A stretch of DNA of 64,000 bases from Halorussus litoreus (lineage in GTDB: Archaea; Halobacteriota; Halobacteria; Halobacteriales; Haladaptataceae), in assembly GCF_003382685.1 (NCBI RefSeq), contig NZ_KZ859508.1, positions 16,891 to 80,890 on the forward strand. The letters run 5' to 3'. This document shows positions 1 through 10,071 of the stretch, one piece after another. The translations under genes and the position numbers were made by a program. The first letter of the stretch is position 1; every line of letters begins with the position of its first letter. The notes beneath the pieces were generated by a model that saw only the letters and a list, made by a program, of their open reading frames with translations, ran no database searches and was not told the DNA's origin.

Positions 1-2
1 GG

Positions 3-1274
3 ATGCGCGACTCGCTGCGCGAGCAGATCTCGGAGGCCCGGACCGCCCGCGAGGAGGCGGAAGCCGCACGCGAGGAGACCGAAGACGCCCGACGGGAGGC
101 CGAGACTCGCCGGGAGGAGGCCGAAGCCCTCTCGGACCACCTCGAAACCAAGGCGACCCACTACGAGGAGGTCATGAACGAGGTCGCCGACGGCGATCTC
201 ACCCTCCGGGTCGACCCCGAGAGCCGGAGCGAGGCGATGGTCGCCATCGGCGAGTCGCTCAACGAGATGCTCGTGGACATCGAGCGCACCGTGGCGAACG
301 TCAAGCGGTTCTCGGCGCACGTCTCCAACGCGGTCGGCGAGGTCGAGGGGAGCGCCCAGACGGTGATGGAGACCGGCGAGGAGGTCAACGACTCCGTCTC
401 GGAGATATCGGACGGCGCGGCCCGCCAGACCGACCGGCTCGGCGAGGTGGCCGACGAGATGAACACCCTGTCGTCCAGCGCCGAGGAGATCGCGGCCACC
501 GTCGGCGACGTGGCCGCGACCTCCGAGCAGGCGGCCGCGGCCGGCGAACTCGGCCGGGAGGCCGCCGAGGAGGCGCTCTCCGAGATGGACGCCATCGAGG
601 CGGTCACCGAGCGGACCGCGGCCCAGATCGAGGAACTCGACGAGGAGATGGCGGCGATCAGCGAGATCGTCGAGGTCATCACCGACATCGCCGAGCAGAC
701 GAACATGCTCGCGCTCAACGCGTCCATCGAAGCCGCTCGAACCGACGGCGACGGCGACGGGTTCGCGGTCGTCGCCGACGAGGTGAAAGCGCTCGCCGAG
801 AAGACCAAGGACGAGGCGGCCGAGATCGAGGGCCGCATCGACGACGTTCAGTCCAAGACGTCCGAATCGGTCGAGGGGATGGCCGAGACGAGCGAACGGA
901 TCAGCGCCGGTGTCGACACCGTCGAGGGAGCCATCGACGCCCTCGAAGAGATCGCCGAGTACGCCGAGGAGACCGACGCGAGCATTCAGGAGATACAGGC
1001 GGCGACCGAATCGCAGGCGGAGTCCGCGAGCACCGTGGTCGAGATGGTAGACGAAGTCGCCGCCATCAGCGAGGAGACGACCAGTCAGGCCGAGTCCGTC
1101 TCCGAGGCCGCGGACGAGCAGACCCGGACCCTCGCCTCGGTCCGGGAGGACGCCGACGACCTCGCCGAGCGAGCCGCCGAACTGTCGCGCCTGCTCGACG
1201 ACTTCCGCGTCGCGCAGGGCGCCGGGCCGATGGACGACTCCGACTTCGAGGCCGCGGAGGTGACCGACGCGTGA
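3..1274 (+). CDS. htr2: Sensory rhodopsin II transducer (HtrII-like chemotaxis transducer), 3' part
   Basis: This is the cytoplasmic part of a methyl-accepting phototaxis transducer, which relays the rhodopsin signal to CheA/CheW. The gene is cut by the left edge: the two membrane helices and true start lie outside, and the Met at base 3 is only the first one visible. Residues 1-50 are an Ala/Glu-rich coiled coil. About 55-100 form a HAMP-like segment ([10 protein letters not shown]). Residues 110-400 are the long signalling hairpin with its tip near 229-255 ([17 protein letters not shown]). Its stop codon shares one base with the start of the rhodopsin gene, so the two are translationally coupled. 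The partner gene is what identifies it as HtrII rather than another Htr. Confidence 0.9.
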   Translation: MRDSLREQISEARTAREEAEAAREETEDARREAETRREEAEALSDHLETKATHYEEVMNEVADGDLTLRVDPESRSEAMVAIGESLNEMLVDIERTVANVKRFSAHVSNAVGEVEGSAQTVMETGEEVNDSVSEISDGAARQTDRLGEVADEMNTLSSSAEEIAATVGDVAATSEQAAAAGELGREAAEEALSEMDAIEAVTERTAAQIEELDEEMAAISEIVEVITDIAEQTNMLALNASIEAARTDGDGDGFAVVADEVKALAEKTKDEAAEIEGRIDDVQSKTSESVEGMAETSERISAGVDTVEGAIDALEEIAEYAEETDASIQEIQAATESQAESASTVVEMVDEVAAISEETTSQAESVSEAADEQTRTLASVREDADDLAERAAELSRLLDDFRVAQGAGPMDDSDFEAAEVTDA

Positions 1275-1990
1275 TGGACCTCACGTCGCTGTGGTTCACG
1301 CTGGGAACGCTCGGCATGGCTGTCGGCACCGCGTTCCCCCTCTGGCGGCTACTCGCCGAGGGCCGCTACGCCAAATACTACGCAGTCCTCGCGACGATCA
1401 CCGGGGTCGCGACGGTCGCGTACCTCTCGATGGCACTCGGAGTGGGCGAGATCGAAGTCGGTGGCGCGTCGCTGTTCCTGCCGCGGTACCTCGACTGGCT
1501 GATCACGACGCCACTGCTGGTGTTGTACCTCGGCATGCTCTGTCGGCCCGAACGGCGGGTGTACCTCGCGCTGGTGGTCGTCGATGTGGTCATCATCGCC
1601 TCGGGCGTGGTCGCGGGGGTCCTCCCGGGAGAGTACGGCTACGCCGCGTATCTGGTCGGCTGCGTGGCCTACGTCGGACTCCTTTACCTCCTGCTGTCGG
1701 TGCTGCCACGACAGTCCACGCTCCAGGGCGACCGGATGGACGCCGTGTTCACCAAGCTGCGGAACCTGACCGTCGTCCTCTGGACGCTGTACCCCGTGGT
1801 ATGGCTGCTCGGGCCGCTCGGCGTCGGACTGCTCCAGTCCGGCACCGAGATCATGGTCGTCACGTATCTCGATCTCATCAGCAAGGTCGGATTCGTCACA
1901 ATGGCGGTCAACGGCGCTGACGCCCTCGACGTCGTCACCGGCGACGACCGTTCGCTCGACGCGCCCGGCGGGGTATCGGTCTCGGACTAA
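1274..1990 (+). CDS. sop2: Sensory rhodopsin II (phoborhodopsin)
   Basis: This is a seven-helix retinal photoreceptor for repellent blue-green light, working with the transducer just upstream. The helix C motif RYLDWLITTPLL puts Arg71 and the counter-ion Asp74 where NpSRII has Arg72 and Asp75. The retinal Schiff-base lysine is Lys204 in YLDLISKVGF. Tyr173 matches NpSRII Tyr174, while the partner Thr204 is replaced by Ser203, and Asp193 by Glu192. I chose the ATG at 1274, giving 238 residues, because it forms a TGATG overlap with the transducer stop; a GTG one codon earlier is also possible. An Asp in the proton-donor position is absent, as expected for a sensor rather than a pump. Confidence 0.93.
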   Translation: MDLTSLWFTLGTLGMAVGTAFPLWRLLAEGRYAKYYAVLATITGVATVAYLSMALGVGEIEVGGASLFLPRYLDWLITTPLLVLYLGMLCRPERRVYLALVVVDVVIIASGVVAGVLPGEYGYAAYLVGCVAYVGLLYLLLSVLPRQSTLQGDRMDAVFTKLRNLTVVLWTLYPVVWLLGPLGVGLLQSGTEIMVVTYLDLISKVGFVTMAVNGADALDVVTGDDRSLDAPGGVSVSD

Positions 1991-2093
1991 GTCCTCCTGC
2001 GTCGGGTCTTCCATTATCGCGGTAGATCCCCGTTATCGCGCCAAGTCGTCCCGTACCGTGGCGTTCAAATCGCTGGGACGACCACGATGACAC

Positions 2094-2554
2094 GTGACCG
2101 ACGACGCCCACGACCCCCCGTGAGGAGTTCGACCACGACCCCATCGCGCACGCCGAGGTCCGGAGCGGCACGACGGTCGGCGAGTTGGCCGACTCGTACG
2201 GCGATGCGGGCATCGGCGCGCCAGACCTTCACGAGGCCGTGGACGTGTACCACGAGATGCTGGGCCGCGAGGACGTGACCAATTTCTTCGGTCTTATGAG
2301 CGCGATGGTGGTCGGCGGCGTGCCAAAGAACTACGTGCTCCAGACGATGCTGGTCGCTCCGGAGGCGTACGACTACGCGGTCCAGCTGACGATGGACCCG
2401 CCTCTAGACCGGCGGGCTCTCGGGCGCGACGCTCGACGAGGCGCGCTCGTGGAACAAGCTTGAGAAGGCCGCCCGGAACGCGACTGTGTACGCCGACACG
2501 ATACTCACGCTGCCGCTGATCGTGGCGGCCGCGCGTGAGCGAATCACGAACTGA
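2094..2554 (+). pseudogene. Deoxyhypusine synthase pseudogene (two frameshifts, large internal deletion)
   Basis: The enzyme family transfers aminobutyl from spermidine or agmatine to aIF5A. Three pieces in three frames resemble haloarchaeal deoxyhypusine synthase. The first is a short start, GTG ACC GAC GAC..., which hits a stop. The second runs from EEFDHDPIAHAEVRSG through VDVYHEMLGREDVTNFFG and then jumps straight to VGGVPKNYVLQTMLV and YDYAVQLTMDPP. The third is TGGLSGATLDEARSWNK...ITN, ending at the TGA at 2552. By my memory of the family (about 350 residues), roughly 180 central residues, including most of the NAD-binding fold, are missing. The lysine of the SWNK motif remains. It cannot make an active enzyme, so a functional copy should exist elsewhere. 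Confidence 0.85.
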
Positions 2555-2682
2555 ATCACTCGAAGACAACGGATTCCGGGTTCAGAACCGGGTTGGTTCA
2601 GACGGGGGATTCGGATGGATAACGACCGCTCGCCCCGAAAACGGCGGAAAATATTTTGTCGGTGGCGTGTCCGCGAAGGGAC

Positions 2683-3147
2683 ATGGGCGAAACCGACGAC
2701 TCGGAGCCGGTGGTCGCCGTCGCTCGACGGTATCTGGAGACTCATCCCGGACTGCCTGCCGGAGAACTCGAGGACGAGCTCAGACGGGAACGGGCCGGGG
2801 TCGAGCAGAAGCTCCGGTCGTCGGCGTCGGACGATCCGCTTCGCGAGGTGTTGCAGACGGAGATCGACGAGATCGACGCGGAGTTACGCGAACTAGAGGA
2901 CAGCCACGAGGGCACGACGAGGCTGTTCCTGCAGATGCTCGCGGAGAACTTCGTCGCGAAAGACGAGTGGACGCAGCCGCTCGTGCTACGGGCCATCAAC
3001 AAGGCGCTGTTCGAGAGGTCCCGTACCAAAGTCGTCGTCGAGCGAGTCGTCGTGAAACCCGGGTCCGAGCTCGAACCGGGGGAGGTCGAGACGGCGTCCG
3101 CGGCCATCCGGCGTCGCGCCGAGGCCGAACTAGCGGAACTGGAGTAG
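2683..3147 (+). CDS. Small acidic coiled-coil protein, function unknown
   Basis: This 154-residue acidic protein has no signal peptide or membrane segment. Residues 10-85 are largely helical and charged (RYLETHPGLPAGELEDELRRER, then EIDEIDAELRELE), suggesting a coiled coil. Residues 90-125 are more hydrophobic (LFLQMLAENFVAKDEW), and the C-terminus returns to charged helix (RRRAEAELAELE). I chose the ATG at 2683 because upstream in-frame codons are AT-rich and non-coding in character. It stands alone on the plus strand between the broken deoxyhypusine synthase and the SprT gene. I do not recognise a named family. Confidence 0.75.
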   Translation: MGETDDSEPVVAVARRYLETHPGLPAGELEDELRRERAGVEQKLRSSASDDPLREVLQTEIDEIDAELRELEDSHEGTTRLFLQMLAENFVAKDEWTQPLVLRAINKALFERSRTKVVVERVVVKPGSELEPGEVETASAAIRRRAEAELAELE

Positions 3148-3240
3148 GAGCTGCGGGATCTTTTTGCACCGCACTGTCGACGGCCGTCGGGAAACCGTCT
3201 TGAGGGGGGAGTTCGTCGAGCCGGCAAGGAGCCGCCAACA

Positions 3241-3873
3241 GTGTCAGATTCCCGCCAGCTCTCGCCCGACACGGACCCCGAGGACTCGCCGACGGTTCGC
3301 GCGCTCGCCCACGCGGGGACTCACGAGGAGCTGATCCTCGGCTCGCGGGCGTACTGCCGGGAGGCCGCCCGCGAGTACGACATCGACGTGGCGTTCTCGC
3401 CGGTCGACTGGGAGGTCTCCACGCGGGCCAAGCGCCGCGCCGCCGCGGTCAAGCGCCCCAAACTCTCGACCGCCGAGGTCGGCGAGCCGATGGACTGGCA
3501 GCGCGCGGCCGACCGACTCGGCCGTCCGGTCGAGGACCTCCGGACCTGCACGCTCTCGCTGACGTGGGACGCCTACCAGTCGTTCGACGTGGGCGAGTGG
3601 ACCTCGACGCTGCGCCACGAACTCGTCCACGTCGAGCAGTTCCAGCGCTACGGGACGACCGACCACGGCCCGGCGTTCCGCGAGCGCGCGGCGGCGGTCG
3701 ACGCCACGGTCCGGTGTCCGCCGTTCGCCGACCCGAAGTACGTGCTGACCTGCGCCGAGTGCGGCAACGTGGTCGGGCGGCGCTACCGGGACTGCAAGCT
3801 GGTCCGCGAGCACGACCAGTACCACTCCTCGTGCTGCGGTGCCGACGTGGCGTGTTCGGAGGAGCGCGAGTGA
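3241..3873 (+). CDS. SprT-like zinc metalloprotease-domain protein
   Basis: This is a 210-residue putative zinc metallopeptidase of the SprT type, cytoplasmic, with no signal peptide. HELVH at residues 126-130 supplies two zinc ligands and the catalytic Glu. It is followed by HVEQF and HGPAFRERA, the third histidine region typical of SprT/Spartan. The C-terminus (about 165-205) is a zinc ribbon with CAEC and a CC pair. In eukaryotes the fold degrades DNA-protein crosslinks; the haloarchaeal substrate is unknown, so a repair role is only inference. The GTG at 3241 is the first start in the frame and is followed by an acidic N-terminus in normal haloarchaeal codon usage. Confidence 0.88.
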   Translation: MSDSRQLSPDTDPEDSPTVRALAHAGTHEELILGSRAYCREAAREYDIDVAFSPVDWEVSTRAKRRAAAVKRPKLSTAEVGEPMDWQRAADRLGRPVEDLRTCTLSLTWDAYQSFDVGEWTSTLRHELVHVEQFQRYGTTDHGPAFRERAAAVDATVRCPPFADPKYVLTCAECGNVVGRRYRDCKLVREHDQYHSSCCGADVACSEERE

Positions 3874-3944
3874 CTTATCGTAGAAGCAGTCGGGCAGTCG
3901 AAGAGGATTGAACAAAGACCATTCTAACCCCCTGCCGTATCACT

Positions 3945-4140
3945 CCACCCGGCGCGTGCGAGCAACGCGCGCGAGGGATGAGCAACGCAGGCCGGAGGCC
4001 GAGTAGCGCAAGCGGCTGGGGAGGTCTGAGGCTCCCGGTCGCGGTGCAGTTGCGGTGTGGTTTCTCCGAAGTCAAGCAACGGCGGCGCGGTAGTCGCAGT
4101 TGCGGAGGCGGTTGCGGTGCTGTTGCTGTGACAGTACGGC
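3945..4140 (+). repeat. Dispersed intergenic repeat, copy A
   Basis: This gene-free gap of about 310 bases (3874-4187) carries a copy of the dispersed repeat. A GC-rich left side (ACCCGGCGCGTGCGAGCAAC) leads to the core GGCTGGGGAGGTCTGAGG at 4014-4031. To its right lie GCGGT-type simple repeats (GTCGCGGTGCAGTTGCGGTG and later GCGGTTGCGGTGCTGTTGCT). No convincing protein-coding frame is present. Confidence 0.75.
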
Positions 4141-4187
4141 ACGACGACCACTTCCCACTGACTTGAGCAGAATCCGACTTCCAACAA

Positions 4188-4682
4188 CTACGATTCCGGG
4201 TCGACGACCCGAACCGACTCCGCGACGAACTCCTCGCCGGTCCAGCGCCACGCCCCGAGCGAGATGCCGTTTTCACCGTCCGCCAGCGAGACGATGACGT
4301 ACGACCGACCGGGCCACGCCGCCTGCGCCGCGTCGGTCGCGCTCGGCTGCGCCGGACCGTGCGGATGGGAGTGGTAGAACCCCACTACTTCGCGGTCCTC
4401 GCTCTCGACCTCCTCCATCAGGTCGAGCTGCTCGCGCGGGTCGATCTCGTAGCGCGTCCGGGGACTGTCGGCCACGTTCTCGGCCGGATAGCGGGCCGTC
4501 ACGCGGTGGTCGGTCGACTCGTGATCGGAGTCGCTGGCCGATTCGTCTTCGGAGTCCTCAGCTGAATCGCTCTCGTTCCCACGTGTTCCCGCGAGTATTC
4601 CACAGATCTCTTCAGGTGTGCCTTGTCGGGCGTGGGCCACCATCGCGTCGTGAATGGACTCAGGGATCACGATTTCCGGCAC
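4188..4682 (-). CDS. JAMM/MPN+ metalloprotease, desampylase-like
   Basis: This is a JAB1/MPN/Mov34 metalloenzyme that probably removes ubiquitin-like SAMP proteins from conjugates, as HvJAMM1 does in Haloferax. The zinc signature HSHPHGPAQPSATD lies near residues 105-118 (His, His and Asp ligands). An upstream Glu in EEICGILAG is the catalytic candidate. I chose GTG 4682 (VPEIVIPESI) with a Shine-Dalgarno-like AGGAG about eight bases upstream, giving 164 residues. The frame continues upstream into low-complexity repeat DNA that is unlikely to be coding. Between about residues 45 and 70 an acidic Ser/Asp/Glu stretch (ESDSAEDSEDESASDSD) interrupts the MPN fold. The gene is flanked by dispersed repeats on both sides. 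Confidence 0.88.
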   Translation of the reverse strand: MPEIVIPESIHDAMVAHARQGTPEEICGILAGTRGNESDSAEDSEDESASDSDHESTDHRVTARYPAENVADSPRTRYEIDPREQLDLMEEVESEDREVVGFYHSHPHGPAQPSATDAAQAAWPGRSYVIVSLADGENGISLGAWRWTGEEFVAESVRVVDPES

Positions 4683-4739
4683 GGATTCGACTCCTGGTTC
4701 GCGTTCCGTCGGGATAAGTGGTGGTTTCGGTCGTCTCGC

Positions 4740-5022
4740 GGCGTGTCGTGTTCGTGACCGCACCGCAACCGCGACCGCTCCGCAACCGCGACCGCCTCTA
4801 TCGCTTGAGCCACGGCGTACCGCAACCGCTCCGCAACCGCGGACCGCAACTCGTGATTGAGCCTCGGCGTGGCCGCGACCGCACAGCACCGCAACAGCAC
4901 GGACCTCAGACCTCCCCAGCCTCCTGCGGTCCTCGGCCTCCGGCCTGCGGTCCTCGTCCCTCGCGCGGTTTGGCGCGCCACGGAGGGCGCGCCCGCACGC
5001 GCCGGGTGGGAGGAGGACCCAG
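4740..5022 (-). repeat. Dispersed intergenic repeat, copy B (inverted)
   Basis: This copy lies in the 450-base gap between the JAMM and cupin genes. Read on the plus strand, GCAACCGCGACCG-type simple repeats run from about 4756. Then comes the reverse complement of the core (CCTCAGACCTCCCCAGCC) at 4904-4921, then GCGGTTTGGCGCGCCACGG and CACGCGCCGGGTGGG. The order is the mirror image of copy A, so A and B bracket the JAMM gene as inverted copies. I see no gene here. Confidence 0.75.
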
Positions 5023-5130
5023 CGTGTGGTGGAATGGCCGTCAGTCCTAACCCAAGACTATCTGAGCCCGCCCGTTTCCGAGGCTCACGAAGCGACCGAG
5101 ACGGACCGAAAATAGACGAAAAACCCGCGC

Positions 5131-5448
5131 TCAGGACGGGAGCGGACAGAGACTCGCGGTCAGCACCACCGTCTCGTGGGTGTCGTTGCGCGCGCCGTGG
5201 ACGACCCCGCGCTCGTGGAGCACCACGCCCGGCGCGTCCACGGCCGCCTCGTCGTCGCCCTGTATCACGGTCACGGTGCCCTCGACGACGTGGAAGACGT
5301 TCGTCGAGTCGGCGTGGTCGTGGGCCGACAGTTCCGCGCCGGGGCCCAGCGCGAACGCCTTCACCAGCACGTCGTCGGTCACGGCCAGTTCCGCGTCGAC
5401 GACCTCGCCCTCGTCGGGGTCGAGGTCCGGATAGCGGTCGAGTCCCAT
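5131..5448 (-). CDS. Single-domain cupin protein
   Basis: This is a 105-residue protein made of one double-stranded beta-helix (cupin) domain. It has a metal-binding-type pattern: HDHADSTNVFHVVEG covers the first cupin motif (His-x-His and later Glu/His), and HERGVVHGARN the second. Cupins of this size bind small ligands or metals; the substrate here cannot be told. The ATG at 5448 (MGLDRYPDLD) is preferred over one four codons upstream, because a TATA-like TTTTAAG (reverse strand, near 5472-5480) lies about 28 bases before it, fitting leaderless transcription. A 14-bp tandem repeat sits just upstream of that promoter. Confidence 0.85.
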   Translation of the reverse strand: MGLDRYPDLDPDEGEVVDAELAVTDDVLVKAFALGPGAELSAHDHADSTNVFHVVEGTVTVIQGDDEAAVDAPGVVLHERGVVHGARNDTHETVVLTASLCPLPS

Positions 5449-5482
5449 GTGCGGTCGCACGCGGCGAAACCTCTTAAAATCC

Positions 5483-5549
5483 GTCGCGTTCGGTGCGTCG
5501 CGTTCGGTGCGTCGCGTTCGATGCGTCGCGTTCGATGCGTCGCGTTCGC
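5483..5549. repeat. 14-bp tandem repeat, about 4.8 copies
   Basis: The unit GTCGCGTTCGGTGC is repeated at 5483, 5497, 5511, 5525 and (partial) 5539. The third and fourth units carry one shared substitution (GATGC instead of GGTGC). It lies immediately upstream of the TATA-like element of the cupin gene. It is not a multiple of three and shows no coding character. Confidence 0.9.
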
Positions 5550-6064
5550 TCGGCAGAGCACGATTTGGCTCGGAGAGCAGTGTGCCCGGAAGTCCTGTTC
5601 GGCCGGGAATCCCGACCGGCCGACCGCGCCGAGAAAAGCGGCGCGGTCGGGTGCAGACGGGACGTGTGACGTGTGGCGGTCGGTGCTGTCCGAATTCTCG
5701 GTGAGCGACGGCGACGCCAGCGAGCGGCCCGCGCTCGCGTGGCGGAAACCGGGCCGATTGCGGGATCGGCCCGGTCGGGTGCGTTCGTCGTCGTTCGTCG
5801 CGCCGGGATGTGCGGTTGCGGTCGGACGCACTGTCGGGAGCGGGGCGACAGCGCGCTGGTCGGAACGACCGCAGTCGTCGGTAGGAAGGCCACCCACTTC
5901 AACCGGGGCGACCTTCCAGACGGTTCACCTCGGTTCACCCGCTGGATGAACTGGCGTGAACGATTCAACGCCGCCGATGTGGAACCGGCACCGGCGGAGC
6001 TGTCGGCTCAAGCACGGGATGAACACGCCGCTGAAGAGCGAACGAGTCGTTGGACCTGCCGGCG
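5550..6064. other. Gene-free stretch
   Basis: About 500 bases lie between the tandem repeat and a small membrane-protein gene. Frames on both strands are open because of high G+C, but their translations are Arg/Ser/Thr-rich without haloarchaeal codon bias or recognisable motifs. I see no RNA gene or copy of the dispersed repeat core. Confidence 0.5.
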
Positions 6065-6280
6065 CTACGTCCGGTGCTCGCCGACGAACCCCGTCGAGAA
6101 GGCGACCCACGCCAGCACGCTCACGAACAGGATTGGCGGCAGGATGGCGAACCCCCAGAGCGGGTCGACGCCCCACAAGAGCAGCAACACCACGTCGGCG
6201 AGCCCGAGCCCGAGGAACGGCAGGACGGCCAGCATGGCCCGCTTGCGGTCGCGCGACTCGGAGGGGAAGCGCTCTTCCAT
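6065..6280 (-). CDS. Small two-helix membrane protein
   Basis: This 71-residue protein starts with a charged segment (MEERFPSESRDRKRAML), followed by two hydrophobic helices at about residues 17-37 and 41-65. A short polar tail follows. The ATG at 6280 was chosen because upstream in-frame residues are basic and non-conserved in style. It lies downstream of the pyrG-guaAB-Rossmann gene series on the same strand, 78 bases after the last of them, and may be its distal member. No function can be assigned. Confidence 0.7.
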   Translation of the reverse strand: MEERFPSESRDRKRAMLAVLPFLGLGLADVVLLLLWGVDPLWGFAILPPILFVSVLAWVAFSTGFVGEHRT

Positions 6281-6358
6281 ACGGGAGCTACGGGGTCGGA
6301 CCGACAAAAAGCGTCCGTTCGATGCCGCCGAGGCCTCGGTTCCGGGTCCGCGTTCCGG

Positions 6359-6679
6359 TCAGGCCGTCAGTTCCTCTGCCACCGCGTCGGCCGACAAGAG
6401 CTGCGGGTCCACGATGAGGTCGGCCTGCCGGCGCGCGAAGTCCGGCAGGTCGTCCTCCGCGTACACGACGACGCGAAGGTCGTCGTTGAGGTCCTTCGCG
6501 ATGGGGATGGTCGTGGCATCCTCGCCCGCGGTGAGCACCAGCACGTCCGCGTCCACGACGCCGGCCTCCTCCAGCGCGGGCCGGGTGCCGATGTCTTCGA
6601 TCCGCGTCACTTCCACGCCCTCCGCGTCGAGGGCGTCGCCCAGTTCGCCTGCGTCCGGTCCGACGACGATTGCCTTCAT
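6359..6679 (-). CDS. Small Rossmann-like protein (DUF7126-type, next to CTP synthase)
   Basis: This 106-residue protein opens with MKAIVVGPDAGELGDAL, a beta-strand and glycine loop like a TrkA-N/Rossmann nucleotide-binding fold. Conserved-looking acidic loops follow (VDADVLVLTAGED, VVVYAEDDLPDF). It is about the size of half a Rossmann domain and lacks a catalytic partner. Relatives are often labelled CTP synthetase only because they sit beside pyrG; this sequence has no CTP synthase motif. It follows guaA subunit B by 75 bases on the same strand, so a role linked to nucleotide metabolism is plausible but unproven. The DUF number is from memory. Confidence 0.75.
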   Translation of the reverse strand: MKAIVVGPDAGELGDALDAEGVEVTRIEDIGTRPALEEAGVVDADVLVLTAGEDATTIPIAKDLNDDLRVVVYAEDDLPDFARRQADLIVDPQLLSADAVAEELTA

Positions 6680-6754
6680 GGAATCACTCGGGGTGGGTCC
6701 GTTCGCTCGTTCGTTCTCGGTCGGTCGTCGCTCGTATTCGATTGACGCTCGCGC

Positions 6755-7671
6755 TCACTCGTACTCGATGGTCGCAGGCGGCTTGTGGGTCACGTCGTAC
6801 AGCACCCGTGCGACGTTCTCGTTCTCGCCCGTGATGCGGCTCTGGATGCGCTGAAGGGTGTCCCAGTCGACGTTCTGCGCGCGGGCAGTCATCCCGTCGC
6901 GGCTCTCCACGGAGCGGACCGCGACCACCCAGCCGTGGACCCGGTTGTCGCCCTTCACGCCGGTCGCCTTGCCGAGGACCGCCGCGAGCGCCTGCCACGG
7001 GTCGTGGTCCGCCAGCTCCTCCTCGACCACGTGGTTCGACTCGCGGGCGACCTCCAGCTTCTCCTCGGTGACCTCGCCGACGATGCGCACGGCGAGTCCC
7101 GGCCCGGGGAACGGCATGCGCTCGGAGATGATCTCCTCGAGATCGAGTTCTCGGGCGACCTCCCGGACCTCGTCCTTGTAGAGGTTCCGCATGGGCTCGA
7201 CGATGCCCTCGAAGTCGACGACCTCCGGCAGCCCACCGACGTTGTGGTGGGACTTGATGGTGCCCTCGCTCTCGATGCGGTCGGGGTAGATGGTCCCCTG
7301 GACGAGGTAGTCCGCGCCCACGTCCTCGGCGACCGTCTCGAACTCCCGGATGAACTGCTCGCCGATGGCGTGGCGCTTCTCCTCGGGGTCGGTGACGCCC
7401 GCGAGCTCGTCGAGGAAGCGGTCTTTCGCGTCGACGATACGGAGGCTGTCCATGTACGAGAACGTCTCGCGGATCTCGTCGGTCTCGCCCTTCCGCATCA
7501 GCCCGGTGTCGACGTAGACGGGCGTGAGCTGGTCGCCCACGGCCTCGTAGGCCAGCGCGGCCGCGGTCGAGGAGTCGACCCCGCCCGACAGCGCGATGAC
7601 CGCCTGCTTGTCGCCGATCTCCTCGCTGATCTCTTCGATGGCCTCCGCGACGAAGGATTCGGGGTCGACCA

Positions 7672-7672
<1 letters not shown>
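6755..7672 (-). CDS. guaAB: GMP synthase (glutamine-hydrolysing), ATP-pyrophosphatase subunit B
   Basis: This subunit adenylates XMP and receives ammonia from a separate glutaminase subunit to make GMP. The PP-loop SGGVDSS is at residues 29-35. Further family segments are [32 protein letters not shown] and the C-terminal [12 protein letters not shown] and [11 protein letters not shown]. At 305 residues it is a normal archaeal stand-alone subunit; no glutaminase domain is fused and none is seen nearby. Its ATG at 7672 shares one base with the pyrG stop (TGATG), so it is translationally coupled to CTP synthase. The pair links purine and pyrimidine triphosphate supply in one operon. Confidence 0.95.
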
Positions 7673-9456
<1,784 letters not shown>

Positions 9457-9500
9457 TCAATTCGTCGTCTTTTTGTCCGCGCCGTGGCTGTTGCGTATCA

Positions 9501-9962
9501 ATGAATCGCCGAGAAGCGTTGCGGACAGGCTCGCTCGCCGTATTCGGGGGGGCTCTCGCCGGGTGTTCGGCCTCCCCGCTGACCGGTTCAGAGAGTGAAT
9601 CCGACTCGGAGCAGGTCCCGATTCGGCTCACCGCGCTCGACGTGCTCAACCGTCGCGACACGGACCACACCTTCCACCTCGCGGTCGAGTACGAGAGCGA
9701 GGTCATCACCGCGGTCTCCCGGGAGATATCCGGGGCGACCAACTCCTCGAAGCCGACGGGCGTGGAGTTCGCCGACTGGCCCGACGAACTCGGCCGCTAC
9801 GAGTTCTCGTTCCGACTCGATTCGGACGACGCCGACTGGATTCGTGTTGAGCCGATGGATGTTGAACCGGACTCGGAGAAAGCGGACTGCTATCGGATGG
9901 TGTTCGTTATCGACCTGCCCGGCGACGTGTTCGCGTACTCTCGGAAATACTGCGGCGAGTGA
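9501..9962 (+). CDS. Tat-type lipoprotein, function unknown
   Basis: This is a 153-residue secreted lipoprotein. The N-terminus MNRREALRTG has a twin-arginine pair, followed by a hydrophobic stretch and the lipobox LAGC, with Cys22 the likely lipidated residue. After it comes a Ser/Glu linker. The mature part alternates short hydrophobic strands with acidic turns (TFHLAVEYESEVITAVSREI, YEFSFRLDSDDADWIRV), suggesting a beta-sandwich. Two cysteines near the C-terminus (KADCYRM, RKYCGE) could form a disulfide. No family with a known job is recognised. It is transcribed alone, divergently from pyrG. Confidence 0.8.
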   Translation: MNRREALRTGSLAVFGGALAGCSASPLTGSESESDSEQVPIRLTALDVLNRRDTDHTFHLAVEYESEVITAVSREISGATNSSKPTGVEFADWPDELGRYEFSFRLDSDDADWIRVEPMDVEPDSEKADCYRMVFVIDLPGDVFAYSRKYCGE

Positions 9963-10071
9963 CGGGTGGTCGTCGACGATATCCGAGGTCGAGATGCCTC
10001 GATTGCAGACGACGGAGAACGCGGGTCGAAACGTGGCCATGACTTTTACCGCCGGCACGAAATAATGCGGT

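Noticed and set aside
2041..2095. GGCGTTCAAATCGCTGGGA looked like a tRNA T-arm
   Set aside because: No acceptor, D-arm or anticodon arm can be paired upstream; it is probably the old promoter region of the deoxyhypusine synthase relic.
5550..6064. Several overlapping open frames on both strands
   Set aside because: Translations are Arg/Ser/Thr-rich with no coding bias, no start signals and no motifs; treated as non-coding.
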